DNA of 64,000 nucleotides from contig CAYFGK010000011.1 of the NCBI GenBank assembly GCA_964342305.1, positions 17,726 through 81,725 on the forward strand. The letters run 5' to 3'. Positions 35,001 through 43,756 of the stretch are shown here, one piece after another (position 1 is the stretch's first letter; each line of letters begins with the position of its first letter). The position numbers and the translations under genes are program-made. Origin of the DNA: DT-110 sp964342305. Its GTDB lineage: Bacteria; Bacteroidota; Bacteroidia; Chitinophagales; Saprospiraceae. Under the pieces are notes generated by a model that worked only from the letters and a program-made list of their open reading frames with translations, had not been told where the DNA came from and searched no databases.

Positions 35001-36083
35001 TTGTATTTCCGACAAGGTGCCTACGATCAGGCTCAGCAGTATTTTCAGGAGAGTATCTCCATCGGCCGCCAACTGGATCCACCCCAGATCGACGCCCGCA
35101 TTGTGGCCAACCTCGGTTTGACCTACATGAACCGGGGGGAATTCCAGGAAGGGATTCGCCAGCAAAAGGACCAACTCCACATTTGCGAATCCAATAAAGA
35201 CAAGCAGGGTTGCGCCACTATCCGCACCTATATGGGTATCGTTTATCTCGAACAAGGCGACTACGATTCGGCACTGGAGAGCTTTGAACTGGGCCTTGAC
35301 ATTAGTCGCGAACTGGGAAATAAGCACCTGGTATCCATCGCCATCGGGAATATCGGGATCGTATACGAGCGCAAGGGCGACTACAAACGGGCCATGTCGC
35401 ACTACGTGGACGACCTGGAATTATGCGAACAGCTCGGCGACAAGCAGGGGACGGCCATTGCCCTTGGCCTGATCGGACAACTGCTGAATATTCAGGGTGA
35501 TTTCTACAAGGCCATTGAGTACCTGCAGAAAAGCCTGATGATCTCCGAAGAGCTGAATTACCGGAAGGGCATTGCCAAGGCGGTCAATACTCTGGGCGAC
35601 ATCTTTTACTATCTGGAACAATACGACCGATCACTCCACTTTTATAACCGGGCGATTGACATGACCCGCCATATTGGGAATAAATTGGTTTTGGGAAGCA
35701 GCCTGGTGGAAAAAGGGCTGGTATTACTGGAGACCGGTGATCAGCATGCACTTGATGACATTGTACAGGAAGCACTGGAAATTGCCGAAAACCTGGGCAA
35801 TCCCGACCTGCTTTTTGATGCTCATCTGCTGGAAGCCCAGGCGGCCCGCCTGGCAAAGGACACTGAACGGGCGAAAAAGATACTCAGTAAACTGCTGGAG
35901 CGTGACCTGGATAAAGACCAGGAAGCTGCCGCCCGCTACGAATGGACAGTGCTCTTTCCCGACGATGAGGAGCAGTGGAAAGAAGCTCGTCGCTTATACG
36001 ATGGCCTCTACCAGGATACGCCCCGATTCACCTACCAAAAGCGACTCGATGAACTCTCTGATCCTCCTGCCAGGGATCATTGA
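32037..36083 (+). CDS. soluble-adenylyl-cyclase-like protein: two cyclase domains, AAA-type ATPase, TPRs
   Basis: 1348 residues, no signal peptide. A TTG start at 32037 is taken because IPHFIQEKLEQHEW before the first cyclase domain is typical of this family and a stop lies just upstream (ATG 32100 would remove it). C1 (~22-190) keeps both metal-binding Asp (D30 in LFLDLSGFT, D80 in FAGDAFTAIF) but lacks the Asn/Arg pair. C2 (~238-405) lacks the Asp pair (FISFDGISD, GGVLVGFFG) but keeps Asn355 and Arg359 (VGNRVNLAARL). They should form one composite site making cAMP. A P-loop NTPase follows (FGEAGIGKSR, ~448-456; VELEDAHWLDDNS), then about nine TPRs (~830-1300). The order matches animal soluble adenylyl cyclase. 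Its stop overlaps the convergent glycan hydrolase gene by 7 bp. Confidence 0.88.
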   Translation: MKYLIPHFIQEKLEQHEWHGEMPAYALFLDLSGFTPLTETLMDKGNPGAEELSIILNDIFGPLVHIVYERGGFIPYFAGDAFTAIFPESDDPALQTNLACLDAALTARNYFEDRDYQFGMFTIGLKIGLSFGPVEWGIVGRHQRAYYFRGAPIDTSASCQAFAKNKDFSLVMDESFRQRGIPDSITLTDLEPGFYGLTPESKLPSQAREIELPPLTEGVARQFLPEAVANYQQEGEFRSVCAVFISFDGISDHRLLNRFTSDVLEQMSNFSGYFKEIDFGDKGGVLVGFFGAPVSFENNVERALEFIYVLNQDLEDLRQRYNFRYRVGITEGTAYTGIVGGEERCQYAAVGNRVNLAARLMMYADWGEVLVDAEIRKNPYFHFQHKGDIKYKGIEGTIPTFKMVGKNDSYYSAYEGAMVGRDEEVQLLIDFSQPIFDGKSTGIAQIFGEAGIGKSRLTHELRKALESTDRIQWFVCQTDQILKKPFNPFVFFLRNYFDQSPDGSSEENTDHFERRFTTLLKQLDGIDHPDASELQEELVRTKSVLAALLGIVYFDSLWEQLDAKGRYRNTVQAIINLMLSESLIRPCVVELEDAHWLDDNSLELVQELVRNLPRYPVLLIITSRYLDDGSKPEFFPIDTLTEMHLPVIDIDLNFLNSDAARQFAEFHLRGPISDSFFTMLLRTTNSNPFYLQQLLEYFGEQEFLVQKDGKWMLADEHIQLSSSINSILTARIDRLSTLVKETVKAAAVIGREFEVPILTEVMKSHHDFSGQNGDTGKLLTEQIRVAEDGQIWQAMSELRYIFRHSLLREAAYNMQLRTRLQQLHRQIAEAIERLYPEKLEERYVDLAFHYEQAGVFDKTCDYLRKAADHARRNFQNQQALEFYEKLLEKLEEKSDSAHQIKTLISKGRVLELIGEWEECEAVYREALALAKKLRDVLLLGTTHNSLGQVLLLKGDYDDAQDRLQTAERLFESVEDQSGIVKVKGNLGNLYFRQGAYDQAQQYFQESISIGRQLDPPQIDARIVANLGLTYMNRGEFQEGIRQQKDQLHICESNKDKQGCATIRTYMGIVYLEQGDYDSALESFELGLDISRELGNKHLVSIAIGNIGIVYERKGDYKRAMSHYVDDLELCEQLGDKQGTAIALGLIGQLLNIQGDFYKAIEYLQKSLMISEELNYRKGIAKAVNTLGDIFYYLEQYDRSLHFYNRAIDMTRHIGNKLVLGSSLVEKGLVLLETGDQHALDDIVQEALEIAENLGNPDLLFDAHLLEAQAARLAKDTERAKKILSKLLERDLDKDQEAAARYEWTVLFPDDEEQWKEARRLYDGLYQDTPRFTYQKRLDELSDPPARDH

Positions 36084-38767
36084 CCCTCATACAAATGGTA
36101 ATACCCCTGTTGCACGCGGAAGTCAGATACCTGTCCCTGCCAGGCTTCCCATACGCCCATGGCGCTCAGACCCGGGGTTCCCGGGGCTGGTTGCAGCCCC
36201 GTAGTAAACCAGTTGAATTGGTTAGGATAGGTACGATACAAGCCATCCAGCAGGTAAGCAGCCAACCGCACCGACTGAAAAGCCTCCGGTTCTTTGGGCG
36301 AAAGCCGAACCACCCACTGTTGTCCGTTTTTACCGGCATCCGCCATGCGAAGTACGTCCAGGTCAACCATTTCCAGAACGGCCGGGTCGATATTTTCCAG
36401 TAGTGAAGGCCGACCATCGGGCTGACCCGATGCCGCAGGCAGTGAAAAAGCTAAGTAGGGACGCTGTACCTCCATACCCGCCCGATAACCCGCAAAGGTC
36501 AGTAACCGCATGCCCGGCTGCGCCAGGACGTGATCCGGTCCCGGCAGGTCAATCCGCCCGCTCTGCCAATGCAGGCCGGTCTTCGTCCAGGTCATATTGC
36601 GGGTATAAGCTTGCATATTCAGCGTTCGCATGGCTACCCCCAACTGATGGCGTGCATTCCAGTATTGCGACAGCTCAGCAACGGTCAGGCCGTACCTGAC
36701 TGGTAGCGGGCCGCCGACATCCATGGGTCGGGGCAGCATCGGACCCTCGACCCGCTGTGCTCCCAGTGGATTGGGGCGGTCGACCACCACTACCGAGATT
36801 CCCTGTTGGCTGCACCAGCGCAGAGTACGGTAGAGCACATCGAGGTTAGGATCCCAGGCCGAACCGTCGAGTTGCAGGTGGATCACGATCATATCGACCG
36901 ACCGGGACAAGGCAGCATCTAAATTCCGATAGGCTTCATCGGCACCCAATCCCGCCTGCCCTGCATCAACGAACCCGGAAAAAGTACTTTCCGAACGGGC
37001 CGCCAATTCCTGATAACTCCCCGGAGAAAGGCCGTGGCTCGCATCCAGGTGCGTCAGTAAGGCCCAGCGTTTATTGCGCAAGACGTCAGGTTTCAGGGTA
37101 GTAAGCACACTCCAGCCAGTCTGAAATCCGCGGAGAGTCGGTGGAGGAGGATCCCGAAAAAAAGTAGGCAAGGGTCCCGCCTGTTGCAGGGTGAAGGAGG
37201 GCATAGTCACCACTGTGCGGTTACTCTCATTGCCGGCCCGATCAACTGCGCGAAGGGATACCCGGGCCAGGGCATCGAGCACCTGGTTGGCCGGAGGCAT
37301 GGGGCTGGGTGGTTGGGTAGCTGGCAAGCCCGCTTTGCGGGCAAAGAGTGGTAAACGAACCATTCGGGTATTTCCTCCCCGAATTTCGTAGGTGTCGGAT
37401 TGGCCAGCGTAGCCGTAGGCGAGTATCCAGCGGGAAACGGGCTCGCCGGGATCGGGCTGCCAGGTAACCAGGAGGGAATCGCCCTGCACTACGCCATCGA
37501 CGCGCGGTGGCTGTGGCGGACTCGCATCTAACCACGGTGAGGCGGGGACCAGGGCGGGCTTTTGGTAGGGCCCTTCCAGTAGTTCGCGGGCGAGGGTCGG
37601 ATGATTGACCAGTGGAGCGATGCTCCAGTGCACAGTACCCGGAGCGTCGCTTATCTGCCCGCGGGTGATCATGATCTGGTTGATGGTCTCATCAACGGCA
37701 GCTTCCCCTTCCTTACGTCCAATGCTCATACCCGGCCACAGATGCCGTTGCATGGTATTTTGCTCTGCCCACCAATCGAGCAGGACCGGATAGCTTTGGG
37801 GTACCTGGTTCACCGGCCAGTAAAGTTGCGGTGTCCAGTAATCGACCCAGCCTTCCCGGAACCACTTGCGGGCATCGGCGTAGAGTTCGGCGTACTGGTC
37901 GAACCCCTGAATACTGGGCGGATTACCCGGACGCCAGATACCGAAGGGGCTGATCCCGAATTTGACGTGCGGCTTGCGGGCTTTGATGGTGTCGTATAAC
38001 TGATGGATGAAGGTATCGACCGCTGCCCTCCGCCAGTCATCCTTGCTGAGGGTCCCTCCATTATTTTGGTAAGCCCGGAAATCATCGCCATCGGGAAAAT
38101 CGGCTCCTTCATTATAAGACGGGTACGGATAAAAGTAATCGTCGAAGTGGATACCATCGAGATTATAGCGATCGATCAGGTCGACCACTACGGCCGTAGT
38201 ATGACTCTGGGTTTGCGGGTGGGTGGGTTTCATCCACCAATAGCCGGTGGCCAGGGGCACCACGAGTTCTGGTTTTTGTTTAACGATGGAGGCATTGGTC
38301 ACCTCCTTACCGGTAGGATGATGCGCCCGGTAGGGATTGAGCCAGGCGTGCAATTCCAGTCCCCGCCGGTGTGCCTCATCGATCCAGAAAGCCAGCGGAT
38401 CGTAATAGGGTTGGGGAGCTTCCCCCTGCTGACCGGTCAGAAAATACGACCACGGCTCGAGGGGGCTGTCGTAGAGGGCATCCGCCTGGGGACGTACCTG
38501 AAAGACCACGGCATTGAAGTTGTGGTCGGCCAGCAGATCGAGGAGGGCCCGGGCTTCCTGCTTTTGCTGAGCGACCGGAAGACCTGGTTTACTGGGCCAG
38601 TTGATATTGGCAACCGTGGCTACCCAGGCGGCCCGGAATTCGCGGGGTACCGGAGAGGGGTCGACTGGTTCGGGAATAGTTTCTGTTTGTTGAGCGGGTT
38701 CGGGAGTGCCGCATTGCAAAAGGGTTATTGACAAACATAAGGTTAGAAGATAGCCAAGGCCGCGCAT
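36077..38767 (-). CDS. lipoprotein glycan hydrolase: GHL10 domain, FnIII-like linker, NamZ-like domain
   Basis: 896 residues from ATG 38767, chosen because MRGLGYLLTLCLSITLLQC is a lipoprotein signal (Cys19). Residues ~40-400 are a glycosyl-hydrolase-like family 10 (YngK/DigH) domain: FRAAWVATVANINWPSK, FNAVVFQVRPQADALYDS, LHAWLNPYR and LDGIHFDDYFYPYPSYN with likely acidic catalytic residues. Residues ~425-540 look like a fibronectin-III-type module (LRAVDRAGNES). Residues ~555-896 resemble DUF1343/NamZ, the exo-N-acetylmuramidase family: VVVVDRPNPLGAQRVEGP, PLPVRYGLTVAELSQYWN, YLLDGLYRTYPNQFNW. DigH-type enzymes cut denuded peptidoglycan and NamZ removes terminal MurNAc, so a combined peptidoglycan-recycling role is inferred. 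Confidence 0.82.
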   Translation of the reverse strand: MRGLGYLLTLCLSITLLQCGTPEPAQQTETIPEPVDPSPVPREFRAAWVATVANINWPSKPGLPVAQQKQEARALLDLLADHNFNAVVFQVRPQADALYDSPLEPWSYFLTGQQGEAPQPYYDPLAFWIDEAHRRGLELHAWLNPYRAHHPTGKEVTNASIVKQKPELVVPLATGYWWMKPTHPQTQSHTTAVVVDLIDRYNLDGIHFDDYFYPYPSYNEGADFPDGDDFRAYQNNGGTLSKDDWRRAAVDTFIHQLYDTIKARKPHVKFGISPFGIWRPGNPPSIQGFDQYAELYADARKWFREGWVDYWTPQLYWPVNQVPQSYPVLLDWWAEQNTMQRHLWPGMSIGRKEGEAAVDETINQIMITRGQISDAPGTVHWSIAPLVNHPTLARELLEGPYQKPALVPASPWLDASPPQPPRVDGVVQGDSLLVTWQPDPGEPVSRWILAYGYAGQSDTYEIRGGNTRMVRLPLFARKAGLPATQPPSPMPPANQVLDALARVSLRAVDRAGNESNRTVVTMPSFTLQQAGPLPTFFRDPPPPTLRGFQTGWSVLTTLKPDVLRNKRWALLTHLDASHGLSPGSYQELAARSESTFSGFVDAGQAGLGADEAYRNLDAALSRSVDMIVIHLQLDGSAWDPNLDVLYRTLRWCSQQGISVVVVDRPNPLGAQRVEGPMLPRPMDVGGPLPVRYGLTVAELSQYWNARHQLGVAMRTLNMQAYTRNMTWTKTGLHWQSGRIDLPGPDHVLAQPGMRLLTFAGYRAGMEVQRPYLAFSLPAASGQPDGRPSLLENIDPAVLEMVDLDVLRMADAGKNGQQWVVRLSPKEPEAFQSVRLAAYLLDGLYRTYPNQFNWFTTGLQPAPGTPGLSAMGVWEAWQGQVSDFRVQQGYYHLYEGQ

Positions 38768-38857
38768 GGGAATAGATTTTGGGATTTGTCTGGCCTCCAA
38801 GATACCATTCAAGCGTTGTAAAGCCCAAGCTACGATCGATTATTCTAATCGGCCAGT

Positions 38858-39832
38858 TTATCCCAGGCTTCGCTTTTTTTGCGAAAGCATTGAGAACGAA
38901 AAAGACTTGTCCATGAATCTATGTTCTTTCCGCCAATGGCGTAAATCCTTGTAGATCGACACCCCAAAAGCCGAAACGGATAATAAGATCATGATGAGTC
39001 CGAACAAATACAAGCCCAGAAACAAGCCGATACCCAGGTGTAAACCGATCATTCCTGCCAGCCAGTAAACCCGTAACCTCGGAACGAACATGCCGATAAA
39101 ATAAAAGGTCTCCAGAATCATTGTCAGCCAGCTCAGGACCATGGGAATTACCGGCACGTAAGCCAGCCACCGCAAATCGAATTGACGAAAATCGGGTTGC
39201 ACCATGGACCGGTACAGCACATTACCCTCCCACCAGTTGGAGTAAGCCATCTTTTCGTAACCAGCCGAAAAATACACCAGGCACAAATGGATCTGTAGGA
39301 CCCGGATCGACAGGGTCGACGACCACGTGGGTTCGGGATTAGCGCGACCCTGCCGAGCATCGAGTGACCACACTTTACCTACCGGCATCAACACCATATA
39401 AAACAGAGAAATATGCAGGAAGATATCGACTCCGTACATGAAGGTGGGCAGCGTACTCATAATGACGTAATGGCACAGATAGGCGATCACTGCCCAGATG
39501 CGGGTATACCAGCCAAGCAGTAAACCCAGACCCGCTCCCACATATACCCAGAAAAAAAGGTATATAAATTGCACATCGGTCAGGCCGTAGGGTTCCACCC
39601 ACGTGAATAAAACCTCCATGTGTAGGTGCCAGAATTGATTGAGCGCCCGGGTCAGTTCCCACTGTACCCAGCCCTCACGGCCCAGAAAATTAGCCCAATC
39701 CGGCAACCACAAAAATGCTTGTACCAGCAAAAAAAGCGATAGAAGGATACGAAACAAGCCCAGGGTCCGCACATCGGCAGGACGAGTAAAAAAATCGTTG
39801 AAGCGTTGCCGTAAGTTGTTGAGTAGGTCCAT
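38858..39832 (-). CDS. HTTM-domain membrane protein
   Basis: 324 residues with about seven membrane segments, of the HTTM family related to the membrane part of vitamin K-dependent gamma-carboxylase. Family features: an N-terminal amphipathic segment then LGLFRILLSLFLLVQAF, YGVDIFLHISLFYMVLMPVG, IRVLQIHLCLVYFSAGYEKM, WWEGNVLYRSM. No enzymatic gamma-carboxylase domain is attached. It starts 3 bp after the stop of the upstream gene (39836), so the two are translationally linked. A TTTTTTTGCGAAAGC motif lies in its last codons. Confidence 0.85.
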   Translation of the reverse strand: MDLLNNLRQRFNDFFTRPADVRTLGLFRILLSLFLLVQAFLWLPDWANFLGREGWVQWELTRALNQFWHLHMEVLFTWVEPYGLTDVQFIYLFFWVYVGAGLGLLLGWYTRIWAVIAYLCHYVIMSTLPTFMYGVDIFLHISLFYMVLMPVGKVWSLDARQGRANPEPTWSSTLSIRVLQIHLCLVYFSAGYEKMAYSNWWEGNVLYRSMVQPDFRQFDLRWLAYVPVIPMVLSWLTMILETFYFIGMFVPRLRVYWLAGMIGLHLGIGLFLGLYLFGLIMILLSVSAFGVSIYKDLRHWRKEHRFMDKSFSFSMLSQKKRSLG

Positions 39833-39835
39833 AGG

Positions 39836-40336
39836 TCAATACAAGCTAAAGGTGATTTCGTAAAATGTATCTTCGATAATAGCCGAATCCCGACGCTGTT
39901 CCTGCATCTCGGGGTAGATCATACCATTCATGCGGTAGGTGATACGGTCCATGGTGGGATATTCATTGAGCAAAAAAGTGGAGGCCGAACGGGCACTCAG
40001 GTCAATGAACATACTATCCTTAGCAGAGTGTACTTTATATCCGTAGAAGCGGTTCTCGGATTCCAGGTTGTGGGTAAAGAACCGGAAATCCTCATTGGTG
40101 GATAATCGTATCGTATCACCGGCCCGATTGGACAGGATGGCCTCAATCTCGGTACTCTTCCCTATATCTGGCGTAAAAAAAGCAAATCGCCAGGCCGAAT
40201 AATTAACAGATGTCAGACAGGCCAGGGGAGCTTCCAGCTTACCGTTGAAGATTCCCAGAGGCAACATTCGCAGGATGACAGCCGTGACCAGGCACAGGTG
40301 CAGGGTCGTCAGTCCGTAAACCAATTTTTTATACAT
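39836..40336 (-). CDS. hypothetical membrane-anchored partner of HTTM protein
   Basis: 166 residues from ATG 40336 (a TTG at 40357 would add seven). One N-terminal membrane segment (YGLTTLHLCLVTAVILRML), then a mostly beta, probably periplasmic domain (YSAWRFAFFTPDIGKSTEIE). I recognise no family. It precedes the HTTM gene by 3 bp, so it probably works with it. A similar small TM-plus-beta-domain gene often sits beside HTTM genes in Bacteroidota (my recollection, not checked). Confidence 0.7.
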   Translation of the reverse strand: MYKKLVYGLTTLHLCLVTAVILRMLPLGIFNGKLEAPLACLTSVNYSAWRFAFFTPDIGKSTEIEAILSNRAGDTIRLSTNEDFRFFTHNLESENRFYGYKVHSAKDSMFIDLSARSASTFLLNEYPTMDRITYRMNGMIYPEMQEQRRDSAIIEDTFYEITFSLY

Positions 40337-40402
40337 AATCGGAGGGGTTGTGGACAAAAAGGAACCGGAAAACCAGGCTATCTGGCTTTCCGGTGAAGGA
40401 CT

Positions 40403-40816
40403 TTAGCGCAGGCGCGGATCAGGATACTGATTGGCAATTTCCTGCAACCGGGCGAACTTCTTCTTTCCGAGCATACTGGCGAGTTTGGTTTCACCTTCCG
40501 TGTAGATGTAAAACACCTCATTTTCACTGCGGTCACCTGCTATGAACGTCCACTTAATGCCTTTGGACATTTCACCTCCTTTGCGGCTGATGGCTTTCAG
40601 GTCTTTCATTTGAATACGCTTGCGGCCATAGGTTTCCTTGCCATTGTCAAATACCAGGCGATACTCGCTTGCATCGACTCCTTCAAACAGTTTAATGATC
40701 TCTTTTTGGTGTTCGTCACTAATACCTTTTTTACCTTTTTGCGCAGAAGCCTGAAAAGTGCAAGCCATCAGGACCAAGACGCAGAGAAACCACTTAACAT
40801 TTCTGATGATTGTCAT
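40403..40816 (-). CDS. small secreted hypothetical protein
   Basis: 137 residues with a signal peptide ending in TFQASA|Q. A short basic stretch (KGKKG) is followed by a compact alpha/beta domain (EIIKLFEGVDASEYRLVFDN, EVFYIYTEGETKLASMLGKK). No known family recognised. It is the first gene of a minus-strand run of four (this, the TM partner, HTTM, glycan hydrolase), 66 bp before the next. Confidence 0.65.
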   Translation of the reverse strand: MTIIRNVKWFLCVLVLMACTFQASAQKGKKGISDEHQKEIIKLFEGVDASEYRLVFDNGKETYGRKRIQMKDLKAISRKGGEMSKGIKWTFIAGDRSENEVFYIYTEGETKLASMLGKKKFARLQEIANQYPDPRLR

Positions 40817-40960
40817 AATTCGATTTTAGGGTTAATTAATTTTCAATAAAGTCCGTAAAAAGAATGGTGAAAAAATCATCCGAACGAGTGATTTTGGTAC
40901 TCAACCAACCTATAATGGGTCTTTTTCGGACCCTTTTAAATGAATTAAACCAGTTATTTC

Positions 40961-42052
40961 ATGTCGAACGCAAAGTATTACTGCTCCGGTCAGCTACCAT
41001 TTTGGACCAATTCCGGCATCCTGATCGTAATTTTGATCAGCTGGTGTTTTCCGGAGTTGTTAGCCCAATCCTTCACTTTCTATCGCACAGGCCCCGATAC
41101 GGCCAGGACCGTACAACCCGACGGGGGTATTTGCCTGATGGGCGGCCGTACCGAAGACGACGGGGCCATGCGCTGGTTCCTCGAGCGTAGCAAAGGGGGC
41201 GATATCCTCGTGCTGCGGACCAGTGGTTCCGACGGATACAACGACTACCTCTTTACCCAACTGGGCGTGCCGGTTCACTCCGTGGAAACCATTCTGTGTC
41301 ATAGCCGGGAGGCATCCTACCACCCTTACGTACACCAGCGTATCCGGGAAGCCGACGCCATTTGGTTCGCAGGCGGTGATCAATCGACCTACGTGGAGTA
41401 CTGGCGCGACAGTCCCGTCGATAGCCTGATCAATCGGGCACTGACCCAGCGGAACATCGCCATTGGTGGTACCAGCGCCGGCATGGCCATTCTGGGCACC
41501 CCTTATTTCAGCGCTACGGTGGGAACCATCCAGTCCGATGAGGCCCTGGCAAACCCCTTTCACCAGGCGATGACCGTTGACTCCCGGCCATTCATCCGGT
41601 TACCCATTCTGGCACAAACCATTACCGATACACACTACAGCGAGCGGCAGCGTCAGGGGCGACACGTAGCCTTCCTCGCCCGCGCGTATCTCCGGGAAGG
41701 CTACCCCATGCGGGGCATTGCCTGTGATGAGTACACAGCTGTTTGCATCGACCCATCGGGTCTTGCACACGTCTATGGCGATTACCCCGACAAAGAAGAT
41801 GTAGCCTACTTCCTGCAGGTGAGTTGTGAAGGCGAAAAAACGGGGCCAGAACGCTTAGAAGCAGGTCAACCGCTAACTTGGTCGCGGCAACAGCAGGCAA
41901 TTCGGGTGTACAAGGTCCCCGGCAATCCCGATGGCAGCCATACATTCGACCTCACTACCTGGACCAACGGTGAGGGCGGAAGCTGGGAATCCTGGTGGGT
42001 GGAAGATGGCAAATGGCAATCGGGACCGGGCCAGGCACCTCAATGCCGGTGA
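40961..42052 (+). CDS. cyanophycinase-like (peptidase S51) secreted protein
   Basis: 363 residues with a long N-terminal export signal (ILIVILISWCFPELLAQ). The class I glutamine amidotransferase-like fold of peptidase S51 is shown by GGICLMGGRTEDDGAMRW, ADAIWFAGGDQSTYV and the nucleophile elbow IGGTSAGMAILG, followed by TDTHYSERQRQGRH with a likely catalytic His. Cyanophycinases split cyanophycin to beta-Asp-Arg; an exported form suggests use of external polymer or other isoaspartyl peptides. No cyanophycin synthetase is near. Confidence 0.87.
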   Translation: MSNAKYYCSGQLPFWTNSGILIVILISWCFPELLAQSFTFYRTGPDTARTVQPDGGICLMGGRTEDDGAMRWFLERSKGGDILVLRTSGSDGYNDYLFTQLGVPVHSVETILCHSREASYHPYVHQRIREADAIWFAGGDQSTYVEYWRDSPVDSLINRALTQRNIAIGGTSAGMAILGTPYFSATVGTIQSDEALANPFHQAMTVDSRPFIRLPILAQTITDTHYSERQRQGRHVAFLARAYLREGYPMRGIACDEYTAVCIDPSGLAHVYGDYPDKEDVAYFLQVSCEGEKTGPERLEAGQPLTWSRQQQAIRVYKVPGNPDGSHTFDLTTWTNGEGGSWESWWVEDGKWQSGPGQAPQCR

Positions 42053-42120
42053 ATCTCCATTCCGGATAAAAGTCCACGGTTTATCTCGAAGGTAAACAGC
42101 AATAGTCACTGGTCTGGCTT

Positions 42121-42134
42121 GGCTTTCGCCAAAA
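42121..42134 (-). repeat. T-tract mini-hairpin motif (GGC-GAAA-GCC)
   Basis: Minus strand reads TTTTGGCGAAAGCC. The stem bases are swapped relative to GCC-GAAA-GGC, so pairing is kept. It lies between the cyanophycinase-like gene and pepA. Confidence 0.75.
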
Positions 42135-42171
42135 TGAGGAGAGGCATTCTGTGCCCCTCATTTTTCAATGA

Positions 42172-43656
42172 TCAGCCCTGGTCAGACAATTTGCGGAGGT
42201 AAGCGATGAGTAGGCGTACCCCGAATCCGGTAGCACTTTTCATCTTGGTCATTGTTGTCTCGGAGAATGCAACCCCCGCGATATCAAGGTGAGCCCAGGC
42301 AGGATGGTTTTCGGTGAAAAACTCCAAAAATTTGGCCGCTCCGATGGCGCCTGCCAGCGGCCGCCCACTGAAGTTTCGGATATCGGCCACATCGGAATGC
42401 AGGTCTTCCTCGTACTCTTCCCATAAAGGCAGACGCCAGATGCGTTCTCCACTCTGATCACTTGCCCGGTAGAGGTCGGCTGCCAATTGATCATTATTTG
42501 CAAAAAGAGCGGCTCCCTTCGTACCAAAGGTGCTCATGGCTGATCCCGTCAGGGTAGCCAGGTCGATGAGTATCCGGGGTTGGTACTGGCTGACCAGGTA
42601 GTTAATAGCATCGGCGAGGATGAGCCTGCCTTCCGCATCAGTATCGATGATCTCAATGGTCTTTCCCGCATAAGAGGAGATGACATCACTGGGCTTGATG
42701 GCACGGGTTCCCACACTGTTATCCGTAACGGGAACGGCTACCACCAGATCAAGGGGTAATTGCAGCCGGGCCGCTAATTCTATTGTTCCCAGTACTGCTG
42801 CGGCACCCCCCATATCACTTTTCATCTGGTGCATCTGATTAGAGGGCTTTATCGACACACCTCCCGTATCAAAGGTTACCCCCTTACCTACCAGTGCTAC
42901 CGGAGTTTTATTGGTTCCCCCTTTATAGGTAGCTACAATAAGGGTAGCGGGGTCCTCGCTTCCCCTATTCACGGCCAGCAAGGCATGAAACCCTTGTTCT
43001 TCGAGTTGATCACGATCCAGCACCATCACCTCGTACCCATATAACTTTCCAGATGATTCGGCCCAGGCTACCAAATTTTCCGGTCTCTTGTGGTTACTTG
43101 GTGCATTGACCAGATCCATGATACCGGCCAGGGTGCTGCCGGTATTGCCTCCTCGTTCACCCGCTTCACGAACGAGATCAAGCATCGGGATATCGGCGAG
43201 CAAATAACAGGTAGCACCAGTTTTCCACAGGGGGTGCTCCCCGGGATCAGACGACTTAAAGCGACCGGGATCATACCCGCCGAGATAAAGGCCTTCGGTA
43301 GCTGCCTCCAGCAGGGATGGTAATAGATCATCACCGATAGTACCCGACCGCACATCGATGCTCACCGCCTGTAAGGGTAATCCACGAAATGATTTGGAGA
43401 GATCACGGAAAGCATGCACCCATTTCAGGCGTTCATTACCTTCACCCAGCCCGAGGAGAACGACCTTTTCATCCCCGGTCAGCAAACTGACTCTTTGCCC
43501 GTAATCGGCCGAAAAATCTTGCTGAAGCCAGGCTTGGGATTGCCCCAGCACACCCGCCAACCGAAGCAGGTGTGTCGACAAACTGGCATCCTTCCGAAAG
43601 GGAATAATTCGCAGATTTGTATCTTTTGGTTTTTGGGCTTGTGCAATTATCTTCAT
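42172..43656 (-). CDS. pepA: leucyl aminopeptidase family protein (M17)
   Basis: 494-residue cytosolic di-metal aminopeptidase. The M17 C-domain is intact: GKGVTFDTGGVSIKPSNQMH, MKSDMGGAAAVLG, and the signature DTDAEGRLILADA with the metal-binding Asp/Glu. The N-terminal domain (1-180) is the usual PepA regulatory fold. It removes N-terminal residues in peptide turnover. Monocistronic; a divergent ROK kinase gene starts 100 bp away. Confidence 0.95.
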   Translation of the reverse strand: MKIIAQAQKPKDTNLRIIPFRKDASLSTHLLRLAGVLGQSQAWLQQDFSADYGQRVSLLTGDEKVVLLGLGEGNERLKWVHAFRDLSKSFRGLPLQAVSIDVRSGTIGDDLLPSLLEAATEGLYLGGYDPGRFKSSDPGEHPLWKTGATCYLLADIPMLDLVREAGERGGNTGSTLAGIMDLVNAPSNHKRPENLVAWAESSGKLYGYEVMVLDRDQLEEQGFHALLAVNRGSEDPATLIVATYKGGTNKTPVALVGKGVTFDTGGVSIKPSNQMHQMKSDMGGAAAVLGTIELAARLQLPLDLVVAVPVTDNSVGTRAIKPSDVISSYAGKTIEIIDTDAEGRLILADAINYLVSQYQPRILIDLATLTGSAMSTFGTKGAALFANNDQLAADLYRASDQSGERIWRLPLWEEYEEDLHSDVADIRNFSGRPLAGAIGAAKFLEFFTENHPAWAHLDIAGVAFSETTMTKMKSATGFGVRLLIAYLRKLSDQG

Positions 43657-43756
43657 GAACGTCTTTTAGGGCAGCTTGCAAGCTTTAGAATAGCTAAAGG
43701 TACGAAAACGCGACTATTCACTCTGATTAATTGACCTAACAATAAAACCAACGCCT

